A DNA stretch of 15,507 nt from positions 1-15,507 of the forward strand of contig CALGYL010000103.1 in assembly GCA_937934775.1 (NCBI GenBank), given 5' to 3'. Source of the stretch: an uncultured Clostridia bacterium (lineage in GTDB: Bacteria; Bacillota; Clostridia; Christensenellales; Aristaeellaceae). This document shows, one piece after another, positions 7,687 to 15,099 of this stretch; position 1 is the first letter of the stretch, and every line of letters begins with the position of its first letter. The notes below the pieces were generated by a model that saw only the letters and a program-made list of their open reading frames with translations, did not search any database and had not been told where the DNA came from. The position numbers were made by a program, and so were the translations under genes.

Positions 7687-8873
7687 GTCGCATGTCCTCC
7701 GGGTTGTTCTTTTGCCTTTATTAATTCGACATTCGTTCCGCTTTTTCCTTTTGGTTTTCTCACGCCTCTGCATAAAATTTGCGCCCAACCCGACAGGGCT
7801 GAGCGCCTTTGTTGATGGTCTGTGGCTTTGTAATCGAAGCCGCTAGACGACCCGCCGGTCACGTCCTTCAGCAGGTCTTCGCCGTCCGGTCCCAACAGGA
7901 TGTAATTCCGGTAAATGAGCGAGTTGGTGCTGTCCCAGTCCAGATCCGCCTCGGTCAGGGGCGTCTTGGGGTAGAGGTACAGCCGCACGTTGGTGGATGC
8001 CGGGCCGAGCTCCAATTGGTCGATCTCAAGGGTGTAATCATCAAACTCAAAGGTACCCTGCCCGCCCGGCGCGGCGCTCCCAGCTTTTTGGAGGGCCTCC
8101 GGCTGTACGGTGATCGAGACCGGTAGCACCGCGACGGTCTTGGTGTACCCCAGCTTTTCGTAGATCTCCACCAGACTCATGGGCCCTCCGGGTTCATAGA
8201 GCTTCGCAACCTCGTCCGTCATCAGCTGATACCGGTCAGGCTCATATGAGGAGGCGAACGAATCGGTCACCTGGTCCGGCGGCGTTCCCGCGCCGGGGTG
8301 CGACCACGAAAGATCGGTCAACGGCCGCAGCACATAGCCGGTGAAGGCGATCTCGACAGGTTCCGTGATGTTCAGGTCGAAGTCAAAACGGGTGCCATCC
8401 AGCTCGATCTGTACCGGCTCGCCCTTTCGGAGCGCCCGGAAAGCGTCCAGCCCGCCCGCCCAGACTCCGTGGCCGCCGACGCGAGGCGTTTCCACCGCGC
8501 ACAGCAGCGTTTCGTCCATGTCGGAGGTGAAGGTGACGCGCATGTGCAGCGAATTCTTCTCCAGTAAATACTCGTCCACGGTCAGGCGTACGCCGCTTTG
8601 TTCTTTTTTGAGGCCTGGCTGCGCCAGCAGCTCCTGCGCTGCCTCGGTGGGCTTCTTTCCGTGAAAGAGCGAATCGAGCAACCCGCTCTTCGTGGCGGCA
8701 TAGGCCAGGCTGGCCAGCAGCAGCGCCGCAATCAGTGCCGCGATCAGCGCGGCGGACAGCTTTCTCCGCTTGGGCATCTCCCTCTCCTCCATTCGATCAA
8801 GTGTTGCTACAACGCGGTGGTGGAACGCCTCCGGCATCGGGGGACAGGCGTCGGAAAGCCTCGCGCGTTTCAT
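7599..8873 (-). CDS. Membrane anti-sigma factor (DUF4179-like), C-terminally truncated with run-on tail
   Basis: 424 aa. The ATG at 8873 overlaps the sigma stop as ATGA, so the two are translationally coupled. A short cytoplasmic N-terminus (1-37; PPMPEAFHHRVVATLDRMEE) lacks an HxxxCxxC zinc anti-sigma motif. One membrane segment lies at about 40-61. An extracellular domain begins with KSGLLDSLFHGKKPTEAAQE and VRLTVDEYLLEKNSLHMRV. It is paralogous to the protein at 13281-14600, sharing SLAYAATxSxLL, LTVDEYLL and xDWDSxN. After about residue 352 (near 7820) the homology ends. The paralogue has several tens more ordered residues, while this one has about 70 basic, Cys-rich residues (KPKGKSG, CCRRKRQQ) read from the decarboxylase leader and its start. 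Such proteins bind and hold their partner sigma at the membrane until a signal is perceived; DUF assignment and role are inferred from context and layout. Confidence 0.8.
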   Translation of the reverse strand: MKRARLSDACPPMPEAFHHRVVATLDRMEEREMPKRRKLSAALIAALIAALLLASLAYAATKSGLLDSLFHGKKPTEAAQELLAQPGLKKEQSGVRLTVDEYLLEKNSLHMRVTFTSDMDETLLCAVETPRVGGHGVWAGGLDAFRALRKGEPVQIELDGTRFDFDLNITEPVEIAFTGYVLRPLTDLSWSHPGAGTPPDQVTDSFASSYEPDRYQLMTDEVAKLYEPGGPMSLVEIYEKLGYTKTVAVLPVSITVQPEALQKAGSAAPGGQGTFEFDDYTLEIDQLELGPASTNVRLYLYPKTPLTEADLDWDSTNSLIYRNYILLGPDGEDLLKDVTGGSSSGFDYKATDHQQRRSALSGWAQILCRGVRKPKGKSGTNVELIKAKEQPGGHATCCRRKRQQARGNTKSYCWKSWCRKTTAA

Positions 8874-9343
8874 CTCAATCCCTCCCCGTCGTCCATCAGC
8901 CTTCGCAGCATCTGTTTGCCCTTTTCCAGCCGCCAGCGGACGACGCCGCTCGTCGTGCGTAGCATGGAGGCGACCTGGCGCACCGGGTAGCCCTCAAGGT
9001 GGTGCAGGATCAGCGGCGCACGGTACTTCCCGTCCAGCTTCATCAGCGCGTCCCGGAGCGCCGGGTCCGGCGGGTCGGGCAGCGGAATGCCGTCCGGTAG
9101 TGCCACCGTGGGCCTCGACGCCGCCTGCCGCTGGAGGTTGCGGCATTCGTTGATCAGGATGCGGATGAGCCATGTGTCAAAGTACTGGGGATCGCGCAGC
9201 GCGAAGCGGCCTTCCCATGCCTTGAGCAGCGCCTCCTGAACCACATCCTCGCAATTTGGGTAGCCGCCCAGCGTCAGGTATGCGACGCGGAACAGCTTCT
9301 TTTCGCAGGCGGTCACTCTGCCGGAGAATTCACGCTTGTCCAT
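8870..9343 (-). CDS. ECF-type RNA polymerase sigma factor (pair 1)
   Basis: 157 aa from the ATG at 9343, with GAGGTG about 5 nt upstream; the frame extends further upstream but without a better start. Region 2 spans about 10-70: CEKKLFRVAYLTLGGYPNCEDVVQEALLKAW with the conserved DVVQEALLKAW core, then FDTWLIRILINECRN. A proline-rich linker covers 78-95. Region 4 spans about 98-150 (KLDGKYRAPLILHHLEGYPVRQVASMLRTT), and its recognition helix includes SGVVRWRLEKGKQMLRR. There are no regions 1 or 3, as expected for ECF (sigma-70 group 4) factors. It directs RNA polymerase to a small regulon, usually including its own promoter. It shares the divergent 180-bp control region with the response regulator gene. 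With the partner anti-sigma truncated, its control may be altered. Confidence 0.92.
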   Translation of the reverse strand: MDKREFSGRVTACEKKLFRVAYLTLGGYPNCEDVVQEALLKAWEGRFALRDPQYFDTWLIRILINECRNLQRQAASRPTVALPDGIPLPDPPDPALRDALMKLDGKYRAPLILHHLEGYPVRQVASMLRTTSGVVRWRLEKGKQMLRRLMDDGEGLR

Positions 9344-9374
9344 CAGACACCTCGGCGTTTCAATTGTCATGACG

Positions 9375-9427
9375 ACCGTTAGACGGTTTCGACGGGGTGA
9401 ATGACTGGCCGCCGGCAAATTTTTGCC
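9375..9427. promoter_or_regulatory. Two inverted repeats in the divergent sigma/response-regulator control region
   Basis: ACCGT-TAG-ACGGT (9375-9387) lies just upstream of the sigma start. GGCAAA-TT-TTTGCC (9414-9427) lies further toward the response regulator. Both arms are perfect in each. The placement between divergent regulator genes fits operators for a dimeric regulator. Neither matches an operator I know, and no clear ECF -35/-10 pair was found for the sigma gene. Confidence 0.4.
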
Positions 9428-9459
9428 AAAATCTCTTCACTTTTTACCGCGCCGCCGAT

Positions 9460-9498
9460 GTTACAACTTGTTGAATACAATGCCCGTCCAAATATGGT
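9460..9498 (+). promoter_or_regulatory. Candidate promoter of the response regulator operon with GTTACAAC box
   Basis: TTGAAT (9471-9476) and TATGGT (9493-9498) are spaced by 16 bp. GTTACAAC (9460-9467) lies just upstream of the -35. The same octamer occurs in the tandem repeat at 11538-11559 inside the kinase gene. An activator site for the operon's own response regulator is a reasonable inference. The ribosome binding site GGAGG follows at 9512-9516. Confidence 0.4.
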
Positions 9499-9523
9499 AA
9501 ACTGTTCCTGCGGAGGTACGCGT

Positions 9524-10183
9524 ATGAAGCATATCCTCATCGTGGAAGACGAGCGCCCCATCAGCGACCTGATGGAGCTGAACCTGCGGCTGGCGGGCTA
9601 CCACGCGACGCAGGTGTTCGACGGGCAGGCCGCGCTGGAGGCGCTGAATGGCGGGCCCTTCGACCTGATGCTCTTGGACCTCATGCTGCCGGGCCTTGAC
9701 GGGCTGGAACTGCTTTCGCGCGTAAGGGACCGGCGGCTTCCGGTGATCATCGTGTCCGCCCGGGCGAATTTGAGCGACCGGGTGAAGGGGCTGGCGGCGG
9801 GCGCGGACGACTACCTGGTGAAGCCGTTCGAGCCGCTGGAACTGGTGGCGCGGGTGGAGGCGCTGCTTCGGCGCGCGTCGCTGGGGGAGGCGGAAATCCG
9901 CTTGCACGGCCTTGTCGTTCGGCCGGACGAGCAGCGGGTGTTGCGGGACGGGATTGAGATCCCGCTGACCAACCGGGAATTCCAGCTATTGACGGCGCTT
10001 CTGCGCCGCCCTGGGGTGGTGTTCACCCGGGAACAGTTGCTGGCCCAAGTGTGGGGCGTCGACTTTGTGGGCGAGACCCGCACGGTGGACGTGCACATCC
10101 AGCGGCTTCGGAAAAAGCTGGGCTGGGAAGGGTACATCGCCACCGTCCACCGTGCGGGCTACCGACTGGAGGGAGAGCCATGA
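9524..10183 (+). CDS. OmpR/PhoB-family response regulator
   Basis: 219 aa from the ATG at 9524 (GGAGG 7 nt upstream). The frame is open earlier, but the conserved MKHILIVEDE start fixes the N-terminus. Receiver domain 1-115: acidic pocket E8/D9, phospho-acceptor D52 in LMLLDLMLPGLDG, switch S78 (IIVSAR) and K100 in DYLVKPF. The winged-helix DNA-binding domain spans about 125-217: LTNREFQLLTALLRRPGVVF, TREQLLAQVWG, then RTVDVHIQRLRKKLG and TVHRAGYRL. It is phosphorylated by the kinase encoded next, which overlaps its stop by ATGA. This family usually binds tandem direct repeats with about 11-bp spacing, and such a repeat occurs at 11538-11559. Confidence 0.95.
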   Translation: MKHILIVEDERPISDLMELNLRLAGYHATQVFDGQAALEALNGGPFDLMLLDLMLPGLDGLELLSRVRDRRLPVIIVSARANLSDRVKGLAAGADDYLVKPFEPLELVARVEALLRRASLGEAEIRLHGLVVRPDEQRVLRDGIEIPLTNREFQLLTALLRRPGVVFTREQLLAQVWGVDFVGETRTVDVHIQRLRKKLGWEGYIATVHRAGYRLEGEP

Positions 10184-11646
10184 GCTTTCGCGCAAGGCTG
10201 CTCTTTTGCGTGCTGCTGCTTCTGACCGTGGCGCTGGACGCCTGTCTGTTCCTCGTGGTGCGGCAGAGCACCGGGATGAACCTCTCCCGGGAGCGCGCCC
10301 AGGCGCTGGCGGCCCACTACCAACTGGCGCAGTCCGCGTCCAACCAGCTGAACGCGCTGCCGGAGGGTGCGGATGCGGCGAATACGCTGCCGGTGGTGCA
10401 CAATCAGCTGGTGCGCGGCCAGGCGGAGGCCACGCTTTTCTGGTACGTCGACGGCAAACCCGCGCTGGGCGAGACCCCCGCGCCGGTGCCGGAGGGGCTG
10501 ATCGCCTCCGACGGCCTCCGGCGCACCACCGTCAGCGGGGCGTGGCTTCTGGCGGCTTCCAGCCTGCCCGCGCCGCACGAGGACATCGCGCTGGTCAGCG
10601 CCGTGAGCCTTACGCCATTGATCGAGATGAACCGCCTGCTTGCCCGGCAGATGATAGGAATGGCGCTGATCGCGTCGGCGCTGCTCCTGGGCCTCTCCTG
10701 GCTGATACTGTCAGGTCTCCTCGCCCCGGTGGCCCGGCTGACGATCGCCATGCGCCGCGCGATGGCGGGCGACTTCACCCAGCGGGTGCGCGCCTCGGGC
10801 GGCGGCGAGCTGACGCAGTTGTCCCGGGGTTTTAACCGCATGGCCCAGACCACCCAGCGCCATCTGGAGGAACTCGGCCGGTCCTCCGAGCGCAACCAGC
10901 GCTTCGCGGACAACCTGGCCCACGAGATGCGAACGCCCGTCACCGCCATCTTGGGCTACGCCAGGTCCCTCCTCACCCAGCCGATGGAGGAAGCCGATCA
11001 AAGAAAGGCGCTGACCTACATCGCCACCGAGAGCCAGCGGATGCAGCGGATGAGCGAAGCGCTGCTCCAGCTGACGGGGCTTCGGCAGGACGGCCTCGAG
11101 ACGAAAGAAGCCCCGGCCAAGCAGCTATTGGAGCGCGCGGCCCGGGCGGTCTCCGCGGAACTGGATGAAAAGGGCCTGCGCCTGGAGGTGTGCTGCGGCC
11201 TGGACGCCCTCGTCTGTGACGAGGCGCTGATCGAATCACTGCTGATCAACCTGATCGTCAACGCCGCCCGCGCGTCCCAACCCGGTCAGGAAATCGTGCT
11301 GACCGCCGGAACGCGGGAGGATGTCCCGTATCTCGAAGTCGCGGATCATGGGCGTGGCATGACAAAGGAGCAAGCGGAGCGCGCCGCGGAACCCTTCTAC
11401 CGCACCGACAAGGCCCGCGCCCGGCTGAGCGGTGGCGCGGGGTTGGGGCTGACGCTGGTCAAGCAAATCGCGGACGCCCATGGCGCGGCGCTCACCATCG
11501 ACAGCGAGCCTGGGCGCGGGACCGCCATCCGGGTGGAGTTTACAACCCGGTTACAACCCTGTGAAGACCCGGATACCGTTTCTCCCCCACAATGGAAGCG
11601 CGAACCGAAGAACGGACTCGCGAACCGAGAGGGGGATGGAATGTGA
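10180..11646 (+). CDS. Membrane sensor histidine kinase
   Basis: 488 aa. The ATG at 10180 overlaps the response regulator stop (ATGA), with GGAGAG upstream. TM1 spans about 7-27. An extracytoplasmic sensor loop covers about 28-155 with no recognisable ligand domain. TM2 spans about 158-182. HAMP (about 182-235) includes LAPVARLTIAMRRAMAGDFT. The dimerisation/phosphoacceptor helix has H248 in NLAHEMRTPVTAILGYA. The catalytic ATPase domain has N-box INLIVNAARAS (N361), G1 box VADHGRGM (D389), EPFYRTD and G2 box GGAGLGLTLVKQI. All residues needed for autophosphorylation and phosphotransfer are present. The last 30 or so residues (after FTTRL) are an uncommon hydrophilic tail, and its DNA carries the repeats and ribosome binding site of the next gene. 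The signal sensed is unknown. Confidence 0.95.
   Translation: MSFRARLLFCVLLLLTVALDACLFLVVRQSTGMNLSRERAQALAAHYQLAQSASNQLNALPEGADAANTLPVVHNQLVRGQAEATLFWYVDGKPALGETPAPVPEGLIASDGLRRTTVSGAWLLAASSLPAPHEDIALVSAVSLTPLIEMNRLLARQMIGMALIASALLLGLSWLILSGLLAPVARLTIAMRRAMAGDFTQRVRASGGGELTQLSRGFNRMAQTTQRHLEELGRSSERNQRFADNLAHEMRTPVTAILGYARSLLTQPMEEADQRKALTYIATESQRMQRMSEALLQLTGLRQDGLETKEAPAKQLLERAARAVSAELDEKGLRLEVCCGLDALVCDEALIESLLINLIVNAARASQPGQEIVLTAGTREDVPYLEVADHGRGMTKEQAERAAEPFYRTDKARARLSGGAGLGLTLVKQIADAHGAALTIDSEPGRGTAIRVEFTTRLQPCEDPDTVSPPQWKREPKNGLANREGDGM
11538..11579 (+). promoter_or_regulatory. Tandem 11-bp repeat (TTTACA-N5-GTTACA) and candidate internal promoter
   Basis: GTTTACAACCC (11538-11548) is followed directly by GGTTACAACCC (11549-11559), matching at 10 of 11 positions. 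The TTTACA and GTTACA cores are separated by 5 bp, the geometry of PhoB/PhoP-type OmpR-family sites. With TTACAA (11551-11556) at the -35 position, TACCGT (11574-11579) lies 17 bp downstream as a possible -10. This would drive the PepSY-like gene at 11643 separately from the operon promoter. It is visible in sequence but functionally inferred. Confidence 0.45.
11599..11628. repeat. Perfect 10-bp direct repeats, 20-bp period, before the PepSY-like gene
   Basis: CGCGAACCGA occurs at 11599-11608 and 11619-11628, just ahead of the GGGGGA ribosome binding site (11631-11636). Twenty is not a multiple of three, so the copies are read in different kinase frames (REP and ANR) and are not a peptide repeat. 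TCCCCC at 11583-11588 could pair with GGGGGA, looping out both repeats. A role in translation control is speculative. Confidence 0.45.
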
Positions 11647-13106
11647 AGAACAAACATGGAATCCTGGCCGCGCTCATGATCTTGGCACTTGTGGCCGGAA
11701 ACGCGCTGTTGCTTCCGAAACTGCTGGCCTTTGCACAGGCGCTGCCGGAGGGCGAGGTCATCCTACAGCCCACCGTGGCCGCCACGGCGCGCGTCCCGCT
11801 GCCCACGCCACCGGAAGGGTTCGGCGTGCCCTATCAGCTCAAGTTTTCCCGGCCGTTGAGCGAGGAAGAACAGAAGCTGTGGGGCGAGATGGAAGCGGAG
11901 ATGCAAAAGGACGAGGACCTGTTGAACGGCAGCGACGGCGCGGAGGTTACCTTTACCCAGCGCGCCCAGGACCGGATGATGGAGGCGGTGCTGGAGGACA
12001 CGGACGACGAAACGGTCAACAGTAAGTATCGGACAAGAATCGCGGGGATCTACCCCATCGGCGACGGCACGCCCGAAACCATCCTGATCGATCTGGGTAC
12101 GGTCGCCGTGTGCGTCGGGGACGAGCCGCTGACGCGGGAAGCCGCGCTGCCGCTTCTGCGGCAGGTGGTTCAGAACCCGGATCGCTCGCAAGTCGACAGC
12201 AGCTACAACCTCATGTTCCGCGACTTCTCGTGGATGAAGGAGGAAAAGGACCCGCACTACACGTTGTCCCGATCGTTCAATGACGACGAATACACTCGGC
12301 TCGCCCGGCTTAGGACCGACTACCTTCTGAGCGGGCTGCGCCCCTCCACGCCACTCAATACATCGGAGCCGCCGGACGGCGGTCTGTGGTTCGACGAGGG
12401 AGCCGTCACCATCCACCTGCCCATGCTGTACGAATTGACGGACGACGAGATGCTTCACTACATCGAGCTGACTGACACACTCACCCGCCAGGCGCTGCTC
12501 AAAAAGACGCCGGATATGATCACCCAGCAGCAGGCCACGGAGCTCGCGAAGGATTGGGCTCAAAAGCTCTTTGGCATGGACGTGAGCAGCCTCAGGGCGT
12601 TCGTCGCGCTGGAGGGCGGGTCCGCTTATGAAGACGAGACTCCCGCGCTGAAAAGCGACGAACCCGAGGCGCTGTGGCGGGTCCGGTTCGGCCCGGAGGA
12701 CATGCTGGTCCGGGAGAATGGCGGCGATTACGACTATGCGCGCTGCGAGGTACAGATTGATGCTGCCAGTGGCGCGCTGAACTACGCGTACCGAGGCGAC
12801 GGGCGTAAAGAATACGAGCCTTCGAAAAAATACATCAGGCAGGTGAAGGCCGATTTGAAGAAAAAGGCCATGGACACCGTGCAAACGCTGTTTGAGGACG
12901 GCAGAAAGCCGAAGAAGGCCGTCATCAACACGTACGGATACGATTCGGACGAGCATGCTTTTATCCAGGACGGGAGCGGCTGCACCTCCATCAGCTACGT
13001 GGTCAGTATGTCCGGCGGCGTGGAGTACGAGTTGGAATTCATCACCGTCGACCAATCGCTGATTTCCTATCGCTTCTGGCCCAACGGCTGCGAGAACATG
13101 GGCTGA
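11643..13106 (+). CDS. Membrane-anchored PepSY/YcdB-like protein, third gene of the two-component operon
   Basis: 487 aa. GTG at 11643 overlaps the kinase stop (GTGA), with GAGGGGGA 6 nt upstream; the open frame begins earlier but the hydrophobic segment starts here. Residues 7-30 form a signal anchor or uncleaved signal peptide with no lipobox Cys. A Pro-rich stretch follows (41-60). The domain at 65-285 is mixed and acidic and I do not recognise it. Residues 290-385 look like a PepSY/YcdB-type unit: a helix ITQQQATELAKDWAQKLFG, then a beta meander ending CEVQIDAASGALNYAYRG. A second similar unit spans 398-482 (KADLKKKAMDTVQTLF, ending YELEFITVDQSLISYRF). PepSY-type proteins act outside the membrane as inhibitors or modulators, so an accessory sensor or target of the kinase is inferred. 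The family match rests on pattern, not on a search. Confidence 0.75.
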   Translation: MKNKHGILAALMILALVAGNALLLPKLLAFAQALPEGEVILQPTVAATARVPLPTPPEGFGVPYQLKFSRPLSEEEQKLWGEMEAEMQKDEDLLNGSDGAEVTFTQRAQDRMMEAVLEDTDDETVNSKYRTRIAGIYPIGDGTPETILIDLGTVAVCVGDEPLTREAALPLLRQVVQNPDRSQVDSSYNLMFRDFSWMKEEKDPHYTLSRSFNDDEYTRLARLRTDYLLSGLRPSTPLNTSEPPDGGLWFDEGAVTIHLPMLYELTDDEMLHYIELTDTLTRQALLKKTPDMITQQQATELAKDWAQKLFGMDVSSLRAFVALEGGSAYEDETPALKSDEPEALWRVRFGPEDMLVRENGGDYDYARCEVQIDAASGALNYAYRGDGRKEYEPSKKYIRQVKADLKKKAMDTVQTLFEDGRKPKKAVINTYGYDSDEHAFIQDGSGCTSISYVVSMSGGVEYELEFITVDQSLISYRFWPNGCENMG

Positions 13107-13168
13107 TCCGGCCCGAAACCTGGGTGGCGCGGCGGATGAAAGCAGAAATCTTTGCCCGTCCTATAGGA

Positions 13169-13204
13169 AACCCGCCGCGGGAGCGTCCGTTCCTGCGGCG
13201 GGTT
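13169..13204 (+). terminator. Strong hairpin between convergent genes, probable terminator
   Basis: AACCCGCCGC pairs perfectly with GCGGCGGGTT, and the stem continues inward (GGGAGC with GTTCCT, two G-U pairs) to a GTCC tetraloop, giving a 16-bp stem. In the complementary strand the two G-U pairs become A-C mismatches, so the plus-strand RNA, from the response regulator operon, folds better. No proper U-run follows. It sits between the ends of the PepSY-like gene and the convergent anti-sigma gene. Confidence 0.65.
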
Positions 13205-13280
13205 CGTCAGGTGGGTATTCAGGCATCCGGCTGCGATCCCCTTCTTCAATTGGAGCGTGATGCCGCACTCCGGCGCCCGG

Positions 13281-14600
13281 TTATGGGGAAACCTTCAGCG
13301 GGATGGTCATGGCGTATTCGTCCAGCACGGTGCGGTCCGTGTAGTCGCCATGCGGCTCCAGGTAGGGCACGATGGTGATGAAAGACGGGGTAGCTTCGTT
13401 TGTCTCGCCTTGAATGGACACCGCAAAGCGGTTGCTGGGCCAATCCTCGCTTTCCTCCTGCGCCTGTTCCAACGCATAGGGCAGTGCCCGTCCGTCCAGC
13501 CGCACCTCGAAGCCCCAATCCCAGGTCCGAAGTTTTGCGGCAGGCTTGACATCCACGAGGAAGTAAACATCCAGGCTGGTCGCAGTGATGTCGGCCTTGG
13601 TGACTTGGGCATCGAACGCGTCGAAGGAAAATTTCAGCGGGTAGTCGATTCCAGCGCGGGTGATGTTGGCGGCGTCGGGGATCACGGTGAACGTGACGGG
13701 AACTTCCTCCGCCAGGTCCGCGTAGCCCTGCAGCTCATAATCCTTGGCGGTCAGATGATTGCTCGAATCCCAGTCCCAGCACTGGTTGTACAGACCGGAA
13801 TCCTCGTAGGTTCCCGTCACGAGAGACATACCACGGCCCGTCCCATCCGGCTGGGAGATGTTCCAGGTGTGATCATCCTCCCATTCAAACCTGTCCAGCA
13901 GCAGCGTAAATCCCGTGTAGTCGGAAAAATCCGGCATCAGCATCAGCGTGGGAGAATATTCGCGGTCGGTCATGTCGGCTTCTTTGACGATGGGCGCGAC
14001 GGGCCGCATGAACAGCGCTGTCATTGTCACGTCAAACGGCTTATCCAACGTCGCCAAGCTGCTCAAGTTGATGCGGCTGGTGCCGCTGTGGCTGCGCCCC
14101 AGGGGCTTTCCGTTCACTTCATCGCCCAGCAGCACGCCCGCCGCGGGGCCGATCGTGTCGGCTTCGCCATAGCCCGACAGCATGCAATGCGGGGCTGCGA
14201 TCGTGCCGGGGAGCAACAGCAGCGGTTCGGCAGCGCCGGATTCCGCCGTCCAATGCAGGTACAGCGTCGTGCCGTCCAGAAGGTACTCGTCTACGGTCAG
14301 CTTGCAGCCGTCCTGGGATTGAGAGAGCCCAACCGGCGTGAGCAACTGCTCGGCCTGCGGAGTGGGCGTGGAATACGGGAACAACCGTGCGAGCAGGCTG
14401 GATTGGGTGGCGGCATAGGCCAGCGTCGCCAGCAATAGCGCCGCGGCGAGCGTCGTAGTCAGCGAAGCGGACAGCTTCCATCTTCGATTCATGTTGATCT
14501 CCTCATATCGGTCAATGCGCGCGGCGATGCGCGCCTTGTGCGCTGGCGTCATGCGCAATTGAGACAATTCTGCGTCGATGGTTCGCTTGACATCATGCAT
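13281..14600 (-). CDS. Membrane anti-sigma factor (DUF4179-like), pair 2, intact
   Basis: 439 aa from the ATG at 14600, preferred because AGGAGG lies 8 nt upstream; a GTG three codons earlier is the alternative. It overlaps the sigma gene end by 8 bp. Cytoplasmic residues 1-42 contain two amphipathic stretches (VKRTIDAELSQLRM, HKARIAARIDRYEE) without a zinc-binding anti-sigma motif. One membrane segment spans about 43-65. A long extracellular part starts TQSSLLARLFPYSTPTPQAEQLL and CKLTVDEYLLDGTTLYLHW, with later repeated beta-rich segments around PVTFTVIPDAANIT and WDWGFEVRLDGRALPY. It is paralogous to the protein at 7599-8873 but retains its C-terminus (ending YAMTIPLKVSP). The likely role is holding the adjacent ECF sigma factor inactive until an envelope signal arrives. 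Sigma binding is inferred from gene order and topology. Confidence 0.82.
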   Translation of the reverse strand: MHDVKRTIDAELSQLRMTPAHKARIAARIDRYEEINMNRRWKLSASLTTTLAAALLLATLAYAATQSSLLARLFPYSTPTPQAEQLLTPVGLSQSQDGCKLTVDEYLLDGTTLYLHWTAESGAAEPLLLLPGTIAAPHCMLSGYGEADTIGPAAGVLLGDEVNGKPLGRSHSGTSRINLSSLATLDKPFDVTMTALFMRPVAPIVKEADMTDREYSPTLMLMPDFSDYTGFTLLLDRFEWEDDHTWNISQPDGTGRGMSLVTGTYEDSGLYNQCWDWDSSNHLTAKDYELQGYADLAEEVPVTFTVIPDAANITRAGIDYPLKFSFDAFDAQVTKADITATSLDVYFLVDVKPAAKLRTWDWGFEVRLDGRALPYALEQAQEESEDWPSNRFAVSIQGETNEATPSFITIVPYLEPHGDYTDRTVLDEYAMTIPLKVSP

Positions 14601-15078
14601 CTTCAGCACCTCCTGTGAGGCCGGTTCTGAGCTTGGCTCTTGCGCGGGTCAGCCGCACGGAGACCGCGCCTTCGCTGATGCCCAGGAGCTCCGCGATTTC
14701 ACGGGTCTTCAGATCCTGGTAATAGAACAACAGCACCACTTGCTTGAGCTTGAGAGGGAGGCGCGCAATTTCGCCAGACAGCGTGTCGTCAGCAAGTTCG
14801 AAGGGGGCGGCCTGCTCGGGCAGGCGGTCCATCGTCCTCACGCGCTTGAACCACGCGCCCCGCCGCATGCTGTTGCAGGTGTTGATGGCGATACGGGTAA
14901 GCCAGGTTTTTTCGGACGCGCCGCCGCGGAAGTCGGACAAGTGCTGGTAAGCTTTGAAGAAGGTCTCGGACACGGCGTCCTCTGCCAGGTGCGCGTCGTT
15001 CAAGTACAGGCGGCATAGCCTGAGCAGGCTATCACCCTGCTCATCCATGAGTCGGCCGATCTCACTGGAGCCTTGCAC
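14593..15078 (-). CDS. ECF-type RNA polymerase sigma factor (pair 2)
   Basis: 161 aa from GTG at 15078 (AGGGGG about 8 nt upstream); an in-frame ATG at codon 11 is the alternative start. Region 2 spans about 12-75: LLRLCRLYLNDAHLAEDAVSETFFKAYQHL contains the DAVSETFFKAY core, followed by KTWLTRIAINTCNSMRR. Region 4 spans about 100-152: IARLPLKLKQVVLLFYYQDL, then the helix-turn-helix TREIAELLGISEGAVSVRLTRARAKLR. It is a compact two-domain ECF factor of normal length, and closer to the typical ECF consensus than the factor at 8870-9343. It is translationally coupled to the anti-sigma gene at 14600. A tiny ORF ends 21 bp upstream, suggesting it is the second cistron of the transcript. Confidence 0.94.
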   Translation of the reverse strand: MQGSSEIGRLMDEQGDSLLRLCRLYLNDAHLAEDAVSETFFKAYQHLSDFRGGASEKTWLTRIAINTCNSMRRGAWFKRVRTMDRLPEQAAPFELADDTLSGEIARLPLKLKQVVLLFYYQDLKTREIAELLGISEGAVSVRLTRARAKLRTGLTGGAEDA

Positions 15079-15099
15079 CTCTTCACCCCCTTCAATCGA

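Noticed and set aside
9401..9523. Extended N-terminus for the response regulator
   Set aside because: Receiver domains begin with the MKHILIVEDE-type strand, and the ATG at 9524 has GGAGG 7 nt upstream. The extension covers the promoter region.
10051..10179. Extended N-terminus for the histidine kinase
   Set aside because: It overlaps the DNA-binding domain of the response regulator in another frame. The ATGA overlap at 10180 followed by a membrane segment is the expected start.
11763..13055. 430-codon minus-strand frame opposite the PepSY-like gene
   Set aside because: It is a typical antisense shadow in GC-rich DNA. The plus-strand gene has start-stop coupling, a ribosome binding site and an N-terminal membrane segment.
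13257..14438. 393-codon plus-strand frame opposite the second anti-sigma gene
   Set aside because: The minus-strand gene is paralogous to the other anti-sigma and coupled to a sigma gene. The plus frame is Arg/Gln/Gly-rich with no recognisable domain.
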